A program made the translations under genes and the position numbers. 64,000 nt of DNA from Cordia subcordata (lineage: Eukaryota > Streptophyta > Magnoliopsida > Boraginales > Cordiaceae), in the NCBI GenBank assembly GCA_028554755.1, contig JAPTOF010000012.1, positions 700,501-764,500 of the forward strand, in the 5' to 3' direction. The notes under the pieces were generated by a model, which was not told the origin of the DNA, ran no database searches, and worked only from the letters and a program-made list of their open reading frames with translations. Positions 10,601 to 24,200 of the stretch are shown here, one piece after another. The first letter of the stretch is position 1; every line of letters starts with the position of its first letter.

Positions 10601-12972
10601 GTATTACTATAAGTCGAGCTAATCAGCAAGCAAGTGCGAAGAGCTTATGCAGTTAAAAACTTTTACTTACTATTGATCTCAGCACTTGTAAGCAATTTCC
10701 TTACGGTTAATAATATATCTGTCCCGGCTATCAAAGTCTGTTACAGAGAAATACTGCTGGTTTGGTACACTTACTATTCCTTTTTTAGCACTTATTGGAG
10801 TATGTATTTTCTATGTTAGCAAGCTGCTTTGTTGTCAAACATACTTTTTAGGATCGTCACATTTGCCGTCTGAATACAATGATTATTCAGGCTGAGCGCT
10901 ATGATATTGCTGTCCTCCTCCAATTACACTCTAGAACCCAACCAACACTGGAAAAGAATAAATGCAGTAGGAAAGATACACCAGCCAAGAACAATTATGC
11001 ATGAACATAAACTGAAGCTCAAACCACATGTTTCACATAATATTAAAAGAAATGTTGCCACAGACCGTGCCATCCACAGAAGCAGACACCAGTCGGGTGG
11101 TCATCCATTGGCACATCGACAAGTCAGTGACTTCTCCGTCATGGTCACCAACAAGTTGGATACCATCAATCAACTTGTCAACGGGACATAAGAGAGGTTC
11201 TTCTGCTGAAAATTTTTCACCTTTTCCAACCTTGGTAGTATCAATTTTCAGAACACGCTTTCCAATTCCCACTACAAGAACTTCCTGAAAAAGAGCATTA
11301 CAGTGTACAAAATTTTAAATAAATGACCTGTGAAGAGACACTATGTCACAAATTGGAACAAAGGCAAAAGGTTTACTTGCTTATGACAATGCCAACAAAC
11401 TTGTGGATGAACAGATTGCCCTTCTCCAACAATTTGAATTGCAGTAACAATCTTTCCTGTAATATGTGGTTTGTCTTCCTCATCTGGACCTTCAGTGATC
11501 TTCCAAATGTAAACCCGCCCATCTACACTCGAACTGCAAATAGGTATGTGAATATCACAAAACGTAAAGGCATAAGACCATCCAACTACATATAAATAAG
11601 GGTGTTACCTAGCCAATAGGTGCACATCCTCAGCAAAAAAGGCCATGTCCGTAACCCTCTGACAAAGAAATAAACAGGGAAAGGAAATGAAAAGTAAGTA
11701 ACCAAAGTAGTAATCTTGTAAATTCTGCAAATTTTTCCTTTATTAAGGCCGTATCTTAATGCTTGGCAATCGTGCAACACTGTGAACATTTATCATGTAA
11801 TTCTACAGATCCTCAATTTACATCAATTCCCATTACTAACTATTTTCATGGAAAATATAGTTTAAAAAAATCACTCCCACCCAACATTCATTAGCAAAAT
11901 CTATGAGAAGAGTGTAAAACACCTTAACCTACAAGGCTGATAAAAATGCATAAAAACTAAACTCAGTTCAACAAAATTAAGTAGGAAATCGTAATAAGGT
12001 CAAACCAAACACTGTCCTTCCGAATAGGGGAAACCTAACCTGAGCTAGACCTTTAAGCAATGATCTCAAAGCCGTGTTAATATTGAGCACGCGAATAGCT
12101 CCCAACTTAAGCCCATAACAAATGTAAGTCTTATTGACCGCGATTTGCCTGCCCAAAACGAGGCCAGGATCTGAACCATACTTGGTAATGGGTGTAACTT
12201 CGAGCTGAGGCTGAACCTCACCCGGCAACCTAACATCTATATCATAAACAACGCAATCACCAATCAAATGCCGCCCTTTTGGCAGCTTACTACTCGGCAT
12301 ACGCATTGGACCTGGATGAGCAAGAACCACATTAGGCGGCCCAGCGGGAGAAATGGGCATATTCTGAGACATCACGTAATCGGACCCACCCGAACTTGTG
12401 GGCTGAATATGACCCATCGCTGTTGGCGCTTGATGTGAACCCTCCAAACCAGAAGCTGGCGCGCTCAGTAACGCCATCAGGCGCGCCCCAGCATTAGGAT
12501 TATTAGGGTTTTGAGGGCTTTGCGGGTTTTGGAATTGTTGATGAGGACTTCCCGGCGGTGGCTGAAGCGGCGGAGTTGGAAATGACAACGACCTTTGCTG
12601 AGGCATATTAGCCGCAGCCGATAACGGTGGAGGAGGGGCGCCGGTGGAGAACTGATTAACCATGTGGTGGTGATGGAAGTTGGGGGAGAGATGAGGGTGA
12701 AGAAACGGCGACGAAGTAGTTTGGGGTGGATAAGAATAAGCAGTGGTGGCGCCACCCGTGGGCGGAGGATAAGAGGCGGAAGGGGGCGGAAATGGGGAGG
12801 AATTAAGAAGATGATTAGTGTTAGGGTTTAGAGGAGAAGCAGAAGGATTCGCGGTGGCGGTGGCGGTGGCGGTGGCTGATGGTGGTGAAGCTGACGCCGG
12901 CGACGGTTTGAAAAATTTGTGCATATCAAATGGACCTCCACCTGGTTGATTTTGATTTCCAGGTGAAGCCAT
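4616..12972 (-). CDS. VCS: VARICOSE / EDC4 mRNA-decapping scaffold, copy 1 (12 exons)
   Basis: Exons in transcript order: 12972-12040, 11658-11609, 11533-11377, 11284-11066, 10083-9955, 9686-8052, 7536-7177, 7104-6985, 6082-5912, 5670-5506, 5398-5273, 4924-4616. All have GT/AG borders and consistent phase, giving 1457 aa. Residues 1-200 are a Pro/Ser/Asn-rich disordered leader. About 225-620 form the WD40 propeller ([29 protein letters not shown]). About 620-1040 is a Ser-rich linker. From 1042 there is the helical/coiled-coil EDC4 C-terminal region with [13 protein letters not shown] and [28 protein letters not shown] scaffolds DCP1/DCP2 in cytoplasmic processing bodies and is needed for 5'-3' mRNA decay; Arabidopsis VCS is close in length. 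The start is the only ATG giving the conserved leader shared with the neighbouring copy. No internal stop seen. Confidence 0.93.
7790..7885 (+). repeat. G-rich tract in VCS copy 1 intron 6
   Basis: Several G runs of 3 to 8 (two near-continuous 8-G runs at about 7850-7863) separated by short T-rich loops. The + strand is the template strand for this gene. The corresponding intron of copy 2 (about 23440-23480) has only short G runs, so the tract expanded in copy 1. Confidence 0.8.
10391..10580. repeat. Tandem duplication in VCS copy 1 intron 4
   Basis: Two nearly identical units with a 94-base period start at 10391 and 10485 with CTGAATGCAAAAAGTA. A more diverged third unit follows to about 10660. 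The same intron in copy 2 (about 25960-26130) has only diverged units. Confidence 0.8.
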
Positions 12973-13622
12973 GTAAATTTTAGCTCTGTAATCAATAATT
13001 ACTGATTTAAACAGATCTGATATTTTTGCCTATGTATATACATATATATATGTATGTATGTATGTCTATAGATGTATATATGTATGTATATGTATGTGTG
13101 TGTATGTATATTTAGGGGTGTGTGATTATGTAATTAGATGTTATGTAACACTGTAATGTAAATTAGTAGTAGAGTGAAGCGGAGAGCACTATTGTGCTGG
13201 AAGAAAGAAATGCTATGAAATTAACGAGCACATTGTTTTTGAATTATATTGCTATTAATATTATTATATTGCTATTAATATTTTTTCTCAATTTGTGCGT
13301 GTCATCTTTGTTAATCTCCTCTGTATCTTTCCAGTTTTATCAGATGTTCCCGAAGGGACTACTATAACAGTTTCGCATTTCCGTACTTTGCTCGAATTTT
13401 CTTTGTTTTAAACTGTCCCGCAATTAAATTCGAGATAATCAAATTCTCAAGTTAAGAATAATTAACAATTAATAAAAACACGAAATCTTATATATAATTT
13501 TAATACGCATTTGTGATATCCATGGCCTCTCGTCCCGCCTCCTCACCTTTCACTCCTTCCTTTTTTTTTTTTTTGGGCCTTCTTTGTGCAGCGCTCTTCG
13601 GGAGTGTTTCTCCCTGCTCTAA
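12973..13622 (-). promoter_or_regulatory. 5' flank of VARICOSE copy 1
   Basis: The first about 200 bases upstream of the ATG are homologous to the 5' flank of copy 2 (28478 to about 28750), including a GTAGTAGAGTGAAG block at about 13167, so it is probably the 5' UTR and promoter-proximal part of the duplicated unit. It contains TATG/TA-rich simple sequence (about 13030-13110). Further out is AT-rich sequence with a short local duplication near 13240-13280. Confidence 0.5.
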
Positions 13623-14062
13623 CGCCTTGTTTGGATTGATGGGAGAAAATTTAATAAAAGAAAGGGGAAAAAACGAATAATTTATGTTTAGATTAGAATA
13701 TTTTTATGAGGAAAAGGAACATAAAGGATTACGAGTATTTTGTGTTTAGATTAGGAAGGAAATGATTGATTTTATGTGTAAATTTACGTTTGTGCCATTT
13801 TTCTTGTTTTGTCTTTATATAACAAGTTTATTAATTAAAATAAAACTGAAGGGGTAAAATCATCTCCACTCAAATTAAAGAATCCTTTCCCCTCATTTCT
13901 TCCCAAATTGGAAGGATTAAAAATAAAAAAAAATGAGAGGATAGTGATTTTCCTCTCAAAACTATCCCCCTCCCAAAACTTCCAAAATAAATAAGGGAAA
14001 TGATTACTTCATTCCTCCAAAACCATTTCCTCACCTGCATTCCTCCCAATCCAAACAGAGTG
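13623..14062. mobile_element. Non-autonomous TIR element (MITE-like), 440 bp
   Basis: The left end (CGCCTTGTTTGGATTG) and the reverse complement of the right end (CACTCTGTTTGGATTG) form imperfect terminal inverted repeats, and both continue into GGGAG-like sequence. The flanks are TAA on the left and TTA on the right, so the target duplication is not exact. No transposase frame inside. The superfamily is uncertain; PIF/Harbinger is suggested by the neighbouring elements. Confidence 0.5.
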
Positions 14063-14455
14063 TTAATGTCCCAACTCCCAACTGTGGGGTGCTGTCGTCA
14101 TTTCCTTCTCGTTTTCTTTCTTTCTTTCTCTCCCTCACTTCTATTTTCCTTTTTTTTTTTCCGTCATGCAATTATTGTGTTATTTCATTTACTTTTTATA
14201 GTATTTGCTCTGCTAGTAATATGAAATTTTCAAATATTATTCTGACATAATTGCTTTGGTTACAACTTTCAAGTTCTACTTAATGTGATGATTGACTATA
14301 ACGTAGCACAAGTAATGCACAGCCTCTCATGACTCATGGGGTAGTAACAGGTTGTTTCCTTTCAGCATGTCTATGGTTGTGCGAGCAATGTGACCAATTA
14401 GATTGTTTATGCGATTATAATAATTTTTTTGTTAAAAATTATACACTTTTATTAA

Positions 14456-14580
14456 GAGGATGTTTGGCTTTGCTTATTTTTAAGTGTCTATAAGCACTTA
14501 AAAAGAAAAAAAACTCAAACATATAATTTTTTACCGTTTGGACACTTATAAACACCTAATAAGCAAAACCAAACACCCTC
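14456..14580. mobile_element. Tourist-like MITE, 125 bp
   Basis: Ends GAGGATGTTTGG and CCAAACACCCTC form terminal inverted repeats with extended internal complementarity (CTTTGCTTATT against AATAAGCAAAACC, and a TATAAGCACTTA/TATAAACACC pair). Flanks are TAA and TAG, one mismatch from a 3-bp duplication. It is clearly related to the 61336-61455 element over its whole length. Confidence 0.65.
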
Positions 14581-15201
14581 TAGGCCGTGTTTGTTTATAT
14601 AAAAAATAATTTCTTTCTTTTATATCTTGTACTCTTGTTGATGTTTAAATAAATAGTTGTTTTGGACCAAAAAAAGTCTTACAGATACTTTGATTACTTC
14701 CATATTCTCAAATAAGCCATCTTTCACAATTTGTTAAATATGGAGAAGTACAATGTATAATATTTCTCTTGATCAAGTTTTAGTCCAAAGCCTATTTAAA
14801 ACAAGAATACTTCAGAGGTAATAATCATTAGACATTGTTTGAAATAGAAGGCTCTGTCTGCTTCGTGAGAGTTCAAGTGAACATAAAATACCCTACAGGG
14901 TCTAGAATTGGAAAGGTAAAAGAAACCATAAGTCCATAGTATAGATACAAAATTTCTATCAACATTAAACATGAACCAAAATACTAGCTGAAAATTTGGA
15001 AATTCACTCAGACTAAAACTGCTACACGTATATTTTTACCTTGAAAGGAAAACAGGAAAAGCAAAAAACATAGTTTTCCATCACTACACCATATCTTGGT
15101 TCACTTCCCCATACAAATATCAGAAATCTTGGGAAGACAATCCCATTTCACCATAAATCTTCACTATTTTCCCCCCCAAAATGGTGTACCTAGGGGTCGT
15201 T
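14581..15201. other. Spacer between the two VARICOSE copies
   Basis: The first 300 bases are AT-rich and unrecognised. From about 14909 it aligns by eye with the 3' flank of copy 1 (from about 4357), including the GGTAAAAGAAACCAT block, marking the edge of the duplicated unit and the probable 3' UTR of copy 2. Confidence 0.6.
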
Positions 15202-18200
15202 TTACTTGCACGCCATCAGCATGGAGTTGATGACGTGCATCAGTAATCGGATACTTGAAACTTCAGCTCCGGTAATCGTGGGAAGGCTGCGATGATGGTT
15301 TAGAATCTGATATACTTGCTCAAAGATGGGTCGCACATGCACAGCAATCATTGGGTCGGTTGGATTTATGGCAGATAGCACATCTCTCATCCATGACAGT
15401 TTTCGTGGCGTCTCCTTGCTAACATCACATGCCAATTGCTGAACGAGGGAGAGTAGTACCCCTTGACTCAAAGGAAGAGGATTCGAAGACAATATGCTCT
15501 GTAAATCGACCTGGAAGAAAAGGCAACGACCAAAAAATGTATAAACATGTTACATTAATAGGAAGCTATTCAAATACTTCTGGATGCCCACCGAAAAATT
15601 AGGAACAATCCCCAAAGAAATGACATTTGGAGAGGTATACAGGTGAAAAGCCAAGCAATGAAACAAATTGTTAAACCCCAGAAAAGATCTTTAATTACTA
15701 ATCTTCTAAGCAATACCATTTAAATGATCTTTTCATCAATAAATTCTGAATAAACAGTTTTCAGCGCCTGGAACTTTAGACTTGACTCAGTTATACCCTC
15801 GTATATACTCATCATATGAGAGAAAAGACTGGGATGCAAACATACCTGAGAGCACAACCATGACACAATTGAGACATCACTTCTTTGCAAGGCCGCAGTA
15901 AAAGCCTCTTCGTATTTCCGCTCAGCTACCAATCTAGATAGCTCTTTGGTTGGGTCCACAGGTGCCTCAATCTATCACACAGACAAATCTTTTTAAACAT
16001 TATTTTTTCATACCATAGAAGAACAAGGACACTAAATTTCACCACATCCCTAATAAACTAACAATGAGAATAAGACAAACCTGATCATGAAGACCAGCCA
16101 AAGGCCCATTACTCAATTCCCTAACCAGCGGGCGTCCTGCTATAGGATTTGCACCTGCAGCTGCAAGAGCGAATAGCTTCCTCTGACCCTCAGCCAACTC
16201 GACGGTTAGTGTTTGAGTCATTGATGTTGCAGAATTAATAGTTTCCTGAAAGTTTTAAGCTCGAATCAAGAATAGAAAATCATATGAAAGGAAATCACAT
16301 CACAAGGATTGATCCATGACAGAAATTATTTATTCAAATTATAGGGTATTAGAGTACAGGGTTATATTTGTAATATTGTTAGTTAGTTATAAAGAGTTAG
16401 TTAGGAGAGCATTTTGACAGCTCAGCATTAGCTAGATATAAGACAGTTTTTACTAACTGTCTTGCAGTAGTAGTTGTCTATAAATACCAAGGACTGTAAT
16501 CATTTTCTAATAATGAAATATCTTTCTTTTCTCTCAAGCCAACATGGTATCCAGAGCAGGCATGGTCCTGGTTCTTCCTTGAGCTTCGAAGCTCATCTTC
16601 AATGGCTTCCAAACTTATCAAACAAGGTTTCTAATCCATCAAACTACTTGGTTAGCTCTCCGTGAACAGATCTCCACTCATTTTTTCTTCTGTTCTCTTT
16701 CAGAATCTTCTTTTTTGGTCAATTTGTTCAGAATTTAGGGTTTTTCTCATCAAAATTCTTCTAAAAAACAACTCAAATCTTGTTGCCCAGTCTTGAATTT
16801 TTGTTCATAGCTTTGTTTCTTCATTGCGAGCATATCAATCCATTCAGTTTTCAAATCGCATCATAAAATCATCAAATCACCTTCAATCTCACTTTTTAGC
16901 TTGAAACCCTAACCCTAACCAGAATATTCATGGCTTTGCCTTCTGATCAATCACTTTTACCAGCTGTGAAATTACTTTTGCAGTATTTTCCTGCTTATGT
17001 GAACATCAAATTGGACACTCAAAATCATCTTTTTTGGAAAACTCAGTTTCAGTCCTTTCTCAAGGGTTGTAAACCGTTTGATCATGTCATAGGAAGAAAT
17101 CCTTGTCCTAATCCTATGCTGAGACAATCTGATGGATCAGTTTCTCCTAATCCTGAATACACAATTTGGCGAGACATTGATCAATATCTGAAGAGTTGTT
17201 TCTATGCTTCTGTGTCCAATTCTATTTTAAGTCACATTTATCAACTCAATACATCTTCTGAGATCTGGTTTGCTACAGAGCAAAGGTTTCAATCTAGTAG
17301 TAGATCCTTAGTGTATCAGCTAAGGCATAGATTGCAGAACATCACTAAAGGAGCTAAGACTATTCAAGCCTACACTGATGAAGTCAAAGCTATTGCAAAT
17401 GCTTTGGTTGGGGCTAATGAAAACCTCAAAGATGAAGATATTGTCTATTATATTCTTCAAGGTTTACCTGCTGCCTTTGACACTATCAGGATATCCATTA
17501 GAGTTAGACCAGAACCTGTGACAGTCTCTGAGCTCATCAGTCTTCTTATCAATGAAGAACTAAATCTTTCATTTAACTCTAAATTGAGTTTATCTGATTC
17601 TACTGTCTCTTCAAACAATCAAGAGCTTCAAACTGCCCTGTATGCTAATTCTACTGCTCAAAGAGGCAGAGAAAGGGGTAGAGCCTTCAATTCTAACTCT
17701 AGAGGCAGAGGACAAAGAGGTCAAGGAAGAGCTCAGAAATCAAATAGTTCTAACAGTCAACATACTGGTCTTATGTGTCAAATTTGTGGTAAGCCAAATC
17801 ATAATGCTCTGCAGTGTTGGCACAGGCTTGACACTGAGAATTACTACTATGTCAAGCCTGAACAACCAGTACTTACTGCTCAGACCTCTAAAGTCAAGCC
17901 TGAGACATCTACTCCTGCTGCTTTTACTACTCAATTGTCTACTACTTGGCCTTCCACTTCTGCAGCAACCACTCCTTGGTTTCTAGACACAGGTGCTACA
18001 AGTCGTGTTACTTCAGATATGCAACAGATGCACAACACTCAGCCTTACAAGGGACCAGGTTCAGTTGCAGTGTGTAATGGAGTTACTTTACCTATTCTTA
18101 ACACTGGTTCTGGTATTCTTCACACATCTTCCTCTAATCTTTTAGTTTCTAATGTTTTATTTGTTCCTTCTATTTCTTCAAATCTTTTATCTGTCCATCA

Positions 18201-21200
18201 ATTGACACTTGACAATGATTGTACTGCTGTCTTTACATCTAAGGATGTTACTCTGCTGGACAACAATTCCCACAAGGTGCTGTTCAAGGGCCCCTGTGAT
18301 AAAGGACTCTATCCCATTCCCTTCCAGCTCCAGTCTCATTCCTTTCAGGCTTCAGCCATCATCTATTTTTCATTGTGTTTGTACTGACTCTACTTCTACT
18401 GAAGATAGGGTGTGGCATTTAAGACTAGGCCATCCTAATAAACATGTTTCAGCTGTAATTTCTACTAATATCAATAAGCAGCTAGGCTACTCTATAGGAA
18501 ACTGTCAGGATTGCTTTGTATCAAAAGCTCATAGATTGTCTTTTTCTAATTCTGTAACACAAACTTCTAGAGCTTTTGAGTTGATACATTCTGATGTATG
18601 GGGGCCTTCCCCTGTAGAATCTTGTATGCAATACAAATATTACATCATCTTTTTAGATGATTTTACTAAGTTTTCATGGATTTATCCTCTAAAGCTCAAA
18701 AGTGATGCATACCATGCTTTTCTTTCATTTACTGCCATGGTTAAAACTCAGTTTCAATCAGAAATTAAAACTTTCAGAACTAATAATGGAGGTGAGTTTG
18801 TTAATCATAAATTCCAGATATTTTTGCAGTCTCTTGGCACTCTTCACCAAACTTCCTGTCCTCACACACCTCAGCAAAATGGCAAGGTGGAGAGAAAACA
18901 CTTACATCTTATAGAGACTACACTGGCTCTGCTAAATCACAGTAAAATGCCAATAAAATATTGGCTAGAGGCCTTGGCTACTGCCAATTTTCTCATAAAC
19001 AGACTTCCCACTCCTACTCTTGATAATAAATCTCCTTATGAAGCTCTTTATCATGCAATTCCTGATTACAATTCTCTTAGAGTATTTGGCTGCTTATGCT
19101 GCCCTTGGTTAAGACCTTACACTTCTCATAAACTTCACAACAGGCCCAAACCCTGTGTTTTTCTTGGACATTCATCTACTACTAAGGGTTACAAGTGCTT
19201 GGACATGAGTACAAATAGGGTGTACATGTCTAGACATGTAAAATTCATTGAAAATATTTTTCCATTTAGCACTGTTTCAGAATCTCCTGTCTCTGCCAGT
19301 ATTTTTCCTCCTATTTTTCACAGCACTTACTCTCCTGAATCATCAAATTTTCCAGGAGTTGTTTCTCTGTCATCTAGTACTTTATCATCACTAGCAGAAC
19401 ATGATCCTCTCTCCCCTAGTGTCTCTTTACCTACTCAGGTATCTCCCACATCACATACTCAGTCACAGTATTCTGCTCAGCCTTCATCACCTCATGTTCA
19501 GTCTTCTTCTTCAGTATCTCAGTCATCTGCAGCATCTACATCATCTAATGTTCAGTCTTCTTCTCCTCCTCTCACAAACACTCATCCTAAGTTAACTAGG
19601 TCTAAAACAGGCTCTTTGCCACCTCCGTTATACCAGTTACATTCCACTACCATCACTGTAACTAATACTGAGCCTACACCTTATAAAGAGGCTGCAAAAG
19701 TGCTTTGTTGGCAATAGGCTATGAAGGAGGAATTTGAGGCTCTTATGAAGCAGCAAACTTGGGTTTCAGTACCTCCACCATCTGATAGGCAACCAATTGG
19801 CTGCAAGTGGGTGTACAAGATAAAAAGGAGAGCTGATGGATCAATTGCTAGGTTCAAGGCCAGATTAGTGGCCAAAGGTTTTCACCAAGAAACAGGTTTG
19901 GACTATGAAGAAACCTTAAGTCCAGTAGTTAAACCACCTACTATTAGGACTGTTCTGAGTCTTGCTTTACATTTTGGGTGGTCCTTACATCAATTGGACA
20001 TCTCAAATGCTTTTCTGCATGGAGATTTGGATGAAGTGGTATATATGCAACAACCACAAGGGTTTCAAGATCCTACCAAACCTGGACATGTTTGCAAGCT
20101 TCAAAAGTCTTCGTATGGCCTAAAACAAGCACCAAGGGCTTGATATTCTAAGCTCTCTAGTTTTCTACTTAGTCAGGGATTTACTACAACTCCAGCAAAT
20201 ACTTCATTGTTTATTAAGAAGACTCCTGCAGCAACTGTCATTCTTCTTGTGTATGTTGATGACATAATCATCACTGGGTCTTCTTCTGATGCTATCTCTA
20301 CTCTTATTTCTGCTATGGGTTCTCAGTTTGCCATGAAGTATTTAGGTAATCTCTCCAATTCCCTTGGCTTAGAAGTTCAAGAGTTACCTACAAGGATTCT
20401 TTTACATCAAACAAAATATGCAAGGGATCTTTTACAGAGGGCAAGAATGGTAAACTGTAAGCCTGCTGCAACTCCAACCATCTCCAAGTATACAAAAGGT
20501 TCTACAAATAGTCATTTACCCTTTGCAAATCCTACTTTATTCAGGAGCTTGGTTGGCGCCTTACAATATCTTACAGTAACTAGGCCAGAACTTCAGTATG
20601 CAGTTAATATAGTTTGCCAGAGTATGCATGCTCCTACAAATTCTGATTTTGCAGCAGTCAAAAGATTTCTTAAGTTTGTTAAGGGTACAATCACTCAGGG
20701 CATTGTTTTTACTCCTGGACCACTTTATCTTCATGCATATTCTAATAGTGATTGGGCTAGTGACCCTTTGGACAGGAAATCCACCACAGGTTATTGTGTC
20801 TTTTTGGGACAAAATTTGATTTCTTGGTGTTCTAAGAAACAACCAACTATTGCCAGGTCATCTACTGAAGCAGAGTATAGATCTATGGCTCAGACTGCTA
20901 CAAAAATTACATGGCTCACATACCTATTATCTGCTCTGCATATTCCAATTTCTTTGCCTACTCTTGCCTATGATAATCTATTTGCCTTAGCTCTAGCATC
21001 AAATCCTGTATTTCATGCTAGAACTAAACATATAGAATTAGATTATCATTATATAAGAGAGCAGGTTGTTTCTAAAAAGTTCCAGGTCAACTATCTTCCT
21101 TCTACAGAGCAGCCAGCAGATCTATTTACTAAAGCTCTTCCTACACAGCAGTTTGGATATCTTCTCAACAAGCTTCCTTTGGCCAGAGCTAGAGTTCAGC

Positions 21201-24200
21201 TTGAGGGGGATATTAGAGTACAGGGTTATATTTATAATATTGTTAGTTAGTTATAAAGAGTTAGTTAGGAGAGCATTTTGACAGCTCAGCATTAGCTAGA
21301 TATAAGACAGTTTTTACTAACTGTCTTGCAGTAGTAGTTGTCTATAAATACTAAGGACTGTAATCATTTTCTACTAATGAAATATCTTTCTTTTCTCTCA
21401 AGCTAACATAGGGTTCAGATGAGGGAGAACCAAAACAAGATCAAGCTGGTGTTCTCAACACTAATTCAACCTCATCTACAAAATACTATGAGAAATACAA
21501 GAGAAGAAGGGGGATCGCATTTGATGAGACATAAAGACATGGGCAAGAAGAATGTCATTTTACAGATAGTTAAGACTCTATACCTTCAGAGTAAGTGCCA
21601 ATGATGAATGTGTGGACTCAAGTTGCTGGCGGGTGGCAGCCGTGTGTTCAGCCATTCCTTTCTGGAATGTAGCATCAACTTGCTCAAACATGGCTCTGCA
21701 TGACATCTCAAAAGCAGGGATCACTGAAGCTTCCAGAGTAGATTTCAGGGTTTCCTGCATGACAGATTCAGATACCATGAAGGGAAGGAGAGAAAAAGAA
21801 AAGGAAAGACCTTTACAGAATTTAAGGCAAGTAAAGTAGTCTTCCAATACAACCATCATAATTTCCACCATATAATAACAGGATAGAAAGTGAAAATTTG
21901 TAATTTTTCCTTTTGGCTTGAAAAGAGAAGTTATAACTTTTTACTCTCATTTTCGCACTTTCGGGATAGAGTTTTGGACTGTAAATGACAGTTTGGCTAA
22001 TGGAAAGCCAAACTGCTCCCAACGGATTGACTTTCCTGTTTTCTTCTCTTTCTTTATCGGTTTGGCAGTCCGGTGGCCAGATAAGTGAAGTGCATGTAAT
22101 ACCAAGGCAACAAAGGACGACTCAACGTAAGTAAATTACAGGAAAAAAAAAAAGACAAGGCAGACTGTCAATTCTTATTCTTAAGAGAGGAAAATAAAAT
22201 AGTGAAAGGGAAAAAAGAGGAGGGGGAGGGACCACCACCCCCCAGTAGAGGAAAAACCACATTTAAAAACGGCATCATTGAGTTATCAAACAAGGTAGTT
22301 TACTCTATTAAATAGATAAAAAAATTAAGGACAAAGAAAGAGCAGGAGGACAACGTAGGCAACTGAATGTAACAGATAGGGTTATATCTTGAGGAAAAGC
22401 ATTTCCCATATAGCTTCTAAATATCTTCTATGTATGTCGGGCTTGGGAATCCTACATTCCTACAGATTTGATATTTTGTGCAACATAGTACTTAACCGTC
22501 TCTGAGAGCTAGAAACATTCAACCAAGAGCCAGAGTAACATTGGGCTTCTCCTAATGCAATGATAACGTATTACTGACGCAAAATGACATCACTTTTCTT
22601 TTTCATGGACTTCGGATTCACATTCACATCATATGCATACCTGAAGAGCTTGCTTGCCAGAGGTTTGGAATTGAGCTTGGATTTGCCTCGCGACAGTAGC
22701 TTCAAGTTTTGAATTCACTGATTTCTCCAGTTGATTAACTGCCTTATCACCAACTCCTTTCTGCATCATATACACCTAGTTACTACCAAATACAAATAAA
22801 GCCAGTGCAACTGGAGGCTCATATCTTCATTAAGCTAACCTGGAAAGCTTCTGCAATACTGGCAGAGACTGATTTCTCAATAGTGGGAGTAACACTCCGT
22901 GCCACAGCTTGTCCAACAGCAGCTATTTCCTTCTTTATTGACTTCTCTAGCAATGCCGGGAAGTCCTTATTTATGCAGTTAGTGATCAAACTTGGTATTT
23001 GTTGTGTACGTTCCCGTGCTAATTTCTCCTGTTTTGCACTCTCTTCTTGGAAACGAGCCCATAAAGCATCAGTATTGGCCTTGGCAGCTTTCTCTACAAC
23101 CCTTCCAATGGCTGCCTCAAGTCTTTTGCCTTCTTTGGTAACTGGAGTGGCAGCTGCCGCTGACATTTGCTTCTGCATGTCTTTTTGCATAGCCATGAGC
23201 TGCACAAAACAAGTTGGAGGAAAAGAAGATGCATGAGATACAAAATGAGCATGCATCCACGATAAGAATAATTATATTCAGAGGAAGTGCAAGAAACTCT
23301 CTTTGGCCAACATTTCTTGGATATATTTTCAATTCAAGTTGCAATACAATTCTCTGAACATGCAAAACTTTTGACAATTCTTTCATGAATGAAGATTTCA
23401 ATAGGACAAAGATCAAATATCAAATTGGAGAAACCAGTAGCCACTGAAAGAGAGGGAGGGGGAAAAGTGGGTGTAGAAGAGCCAACAAAGGGAAGAAAAA
23501 ATCCAAATAAAGAGTGTGTAAATGCTAAGAATAATGTATCTACAAACAAAATGCTCGTGGTTAAACACATCCAATACCAATGTTCCTCAAAGATAAAAAC
23601 AAATTTCCTGACAGTACTTTTCTCCTTCAAATTTTCTGTTAAAGGAAAGATATTCCCGGACCTGATTCAGTGTCTCTTGTATGGCCAGAATTTGGGAGGA
23701 CGAAGCTTCCCCTGAGGGAACATTTGAGCTTATACCAGGTTCACTGGAAGAATCCACTGAATTAAAAGCACTGGGCGATGGTAATGATGGGCCTGATCCT
23801 TGGGCATTCTTCCCTTTTTGCTTTTTCCCATTGGGATTCTGTACAGGTTGTGGTTGATTTGGTACAGGGATTGCAGAATCTGCAATTCTTCCAGAGACAT
23901 CCTTTGCCAATTCATTAGCTTGTTCTTGAGTACTTGATGTTTGGGCCAACATCTCACTGCCAGAAGCCCCATCATAATGCGGCGCTTCCTCCACAACATA
24001 AGTTTCAGGTGATATGGCACGGCATTCTCGAGCCATATCAATTCCAAGATCAGAAGCTTGAGAGTAAAAGGCTCTCTCCTTATTATCCGACGCCACACTG
24101 TGAAGTTGTTCTTGAGAGTCAACATCAGTATTCTGACTGAACATTGTCTCACCCACGACTTTGACTTCTACGTCAACATTTCGTGAATCACTGTTAATTA

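Larger units (their letters stand above)
16347..21408 (+). mobile_element. Full-length Ty1/copia LTR retrotransposon, defective
   Basis: A 5062-base element bounded by two 198-base LTRs and by a perfect 5-bp target duplication TAGGG (16342-16346 and 21409-21413). Order: LTR, primer-binding site, gag with zinc knuckle, aspartic protease, integrase, reverse transcriptase, RNase H, polypurine tract, LTR; integrase before RT places it in copia. It lies antisense inside intron 9 of VARICOSE copy 2. The two LTRs differ at four positions, so the insertion is young. The coding part is broken (frameshift, two nonsense codons, changed integrase Asp). The short LTR and gag type recall the Ale/Retrofit lineage, which I hold only loosely. 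Confidence 0.96.

Noticed and set aside
11028..11288. Plus-strand frames over VARICOSE exon 4 (also 7196-7585, 22805-23236 and similar)
   Set aside because: Antisense shadows of conserved VARICOSE exons, present in both copies for that reason only.
16905..16922. CCCTAACCCTAACC, telomere-like repeat
   Set aside because: Only about two and a half units inside the copia leader; chance or element sequence, not a telomeric array.
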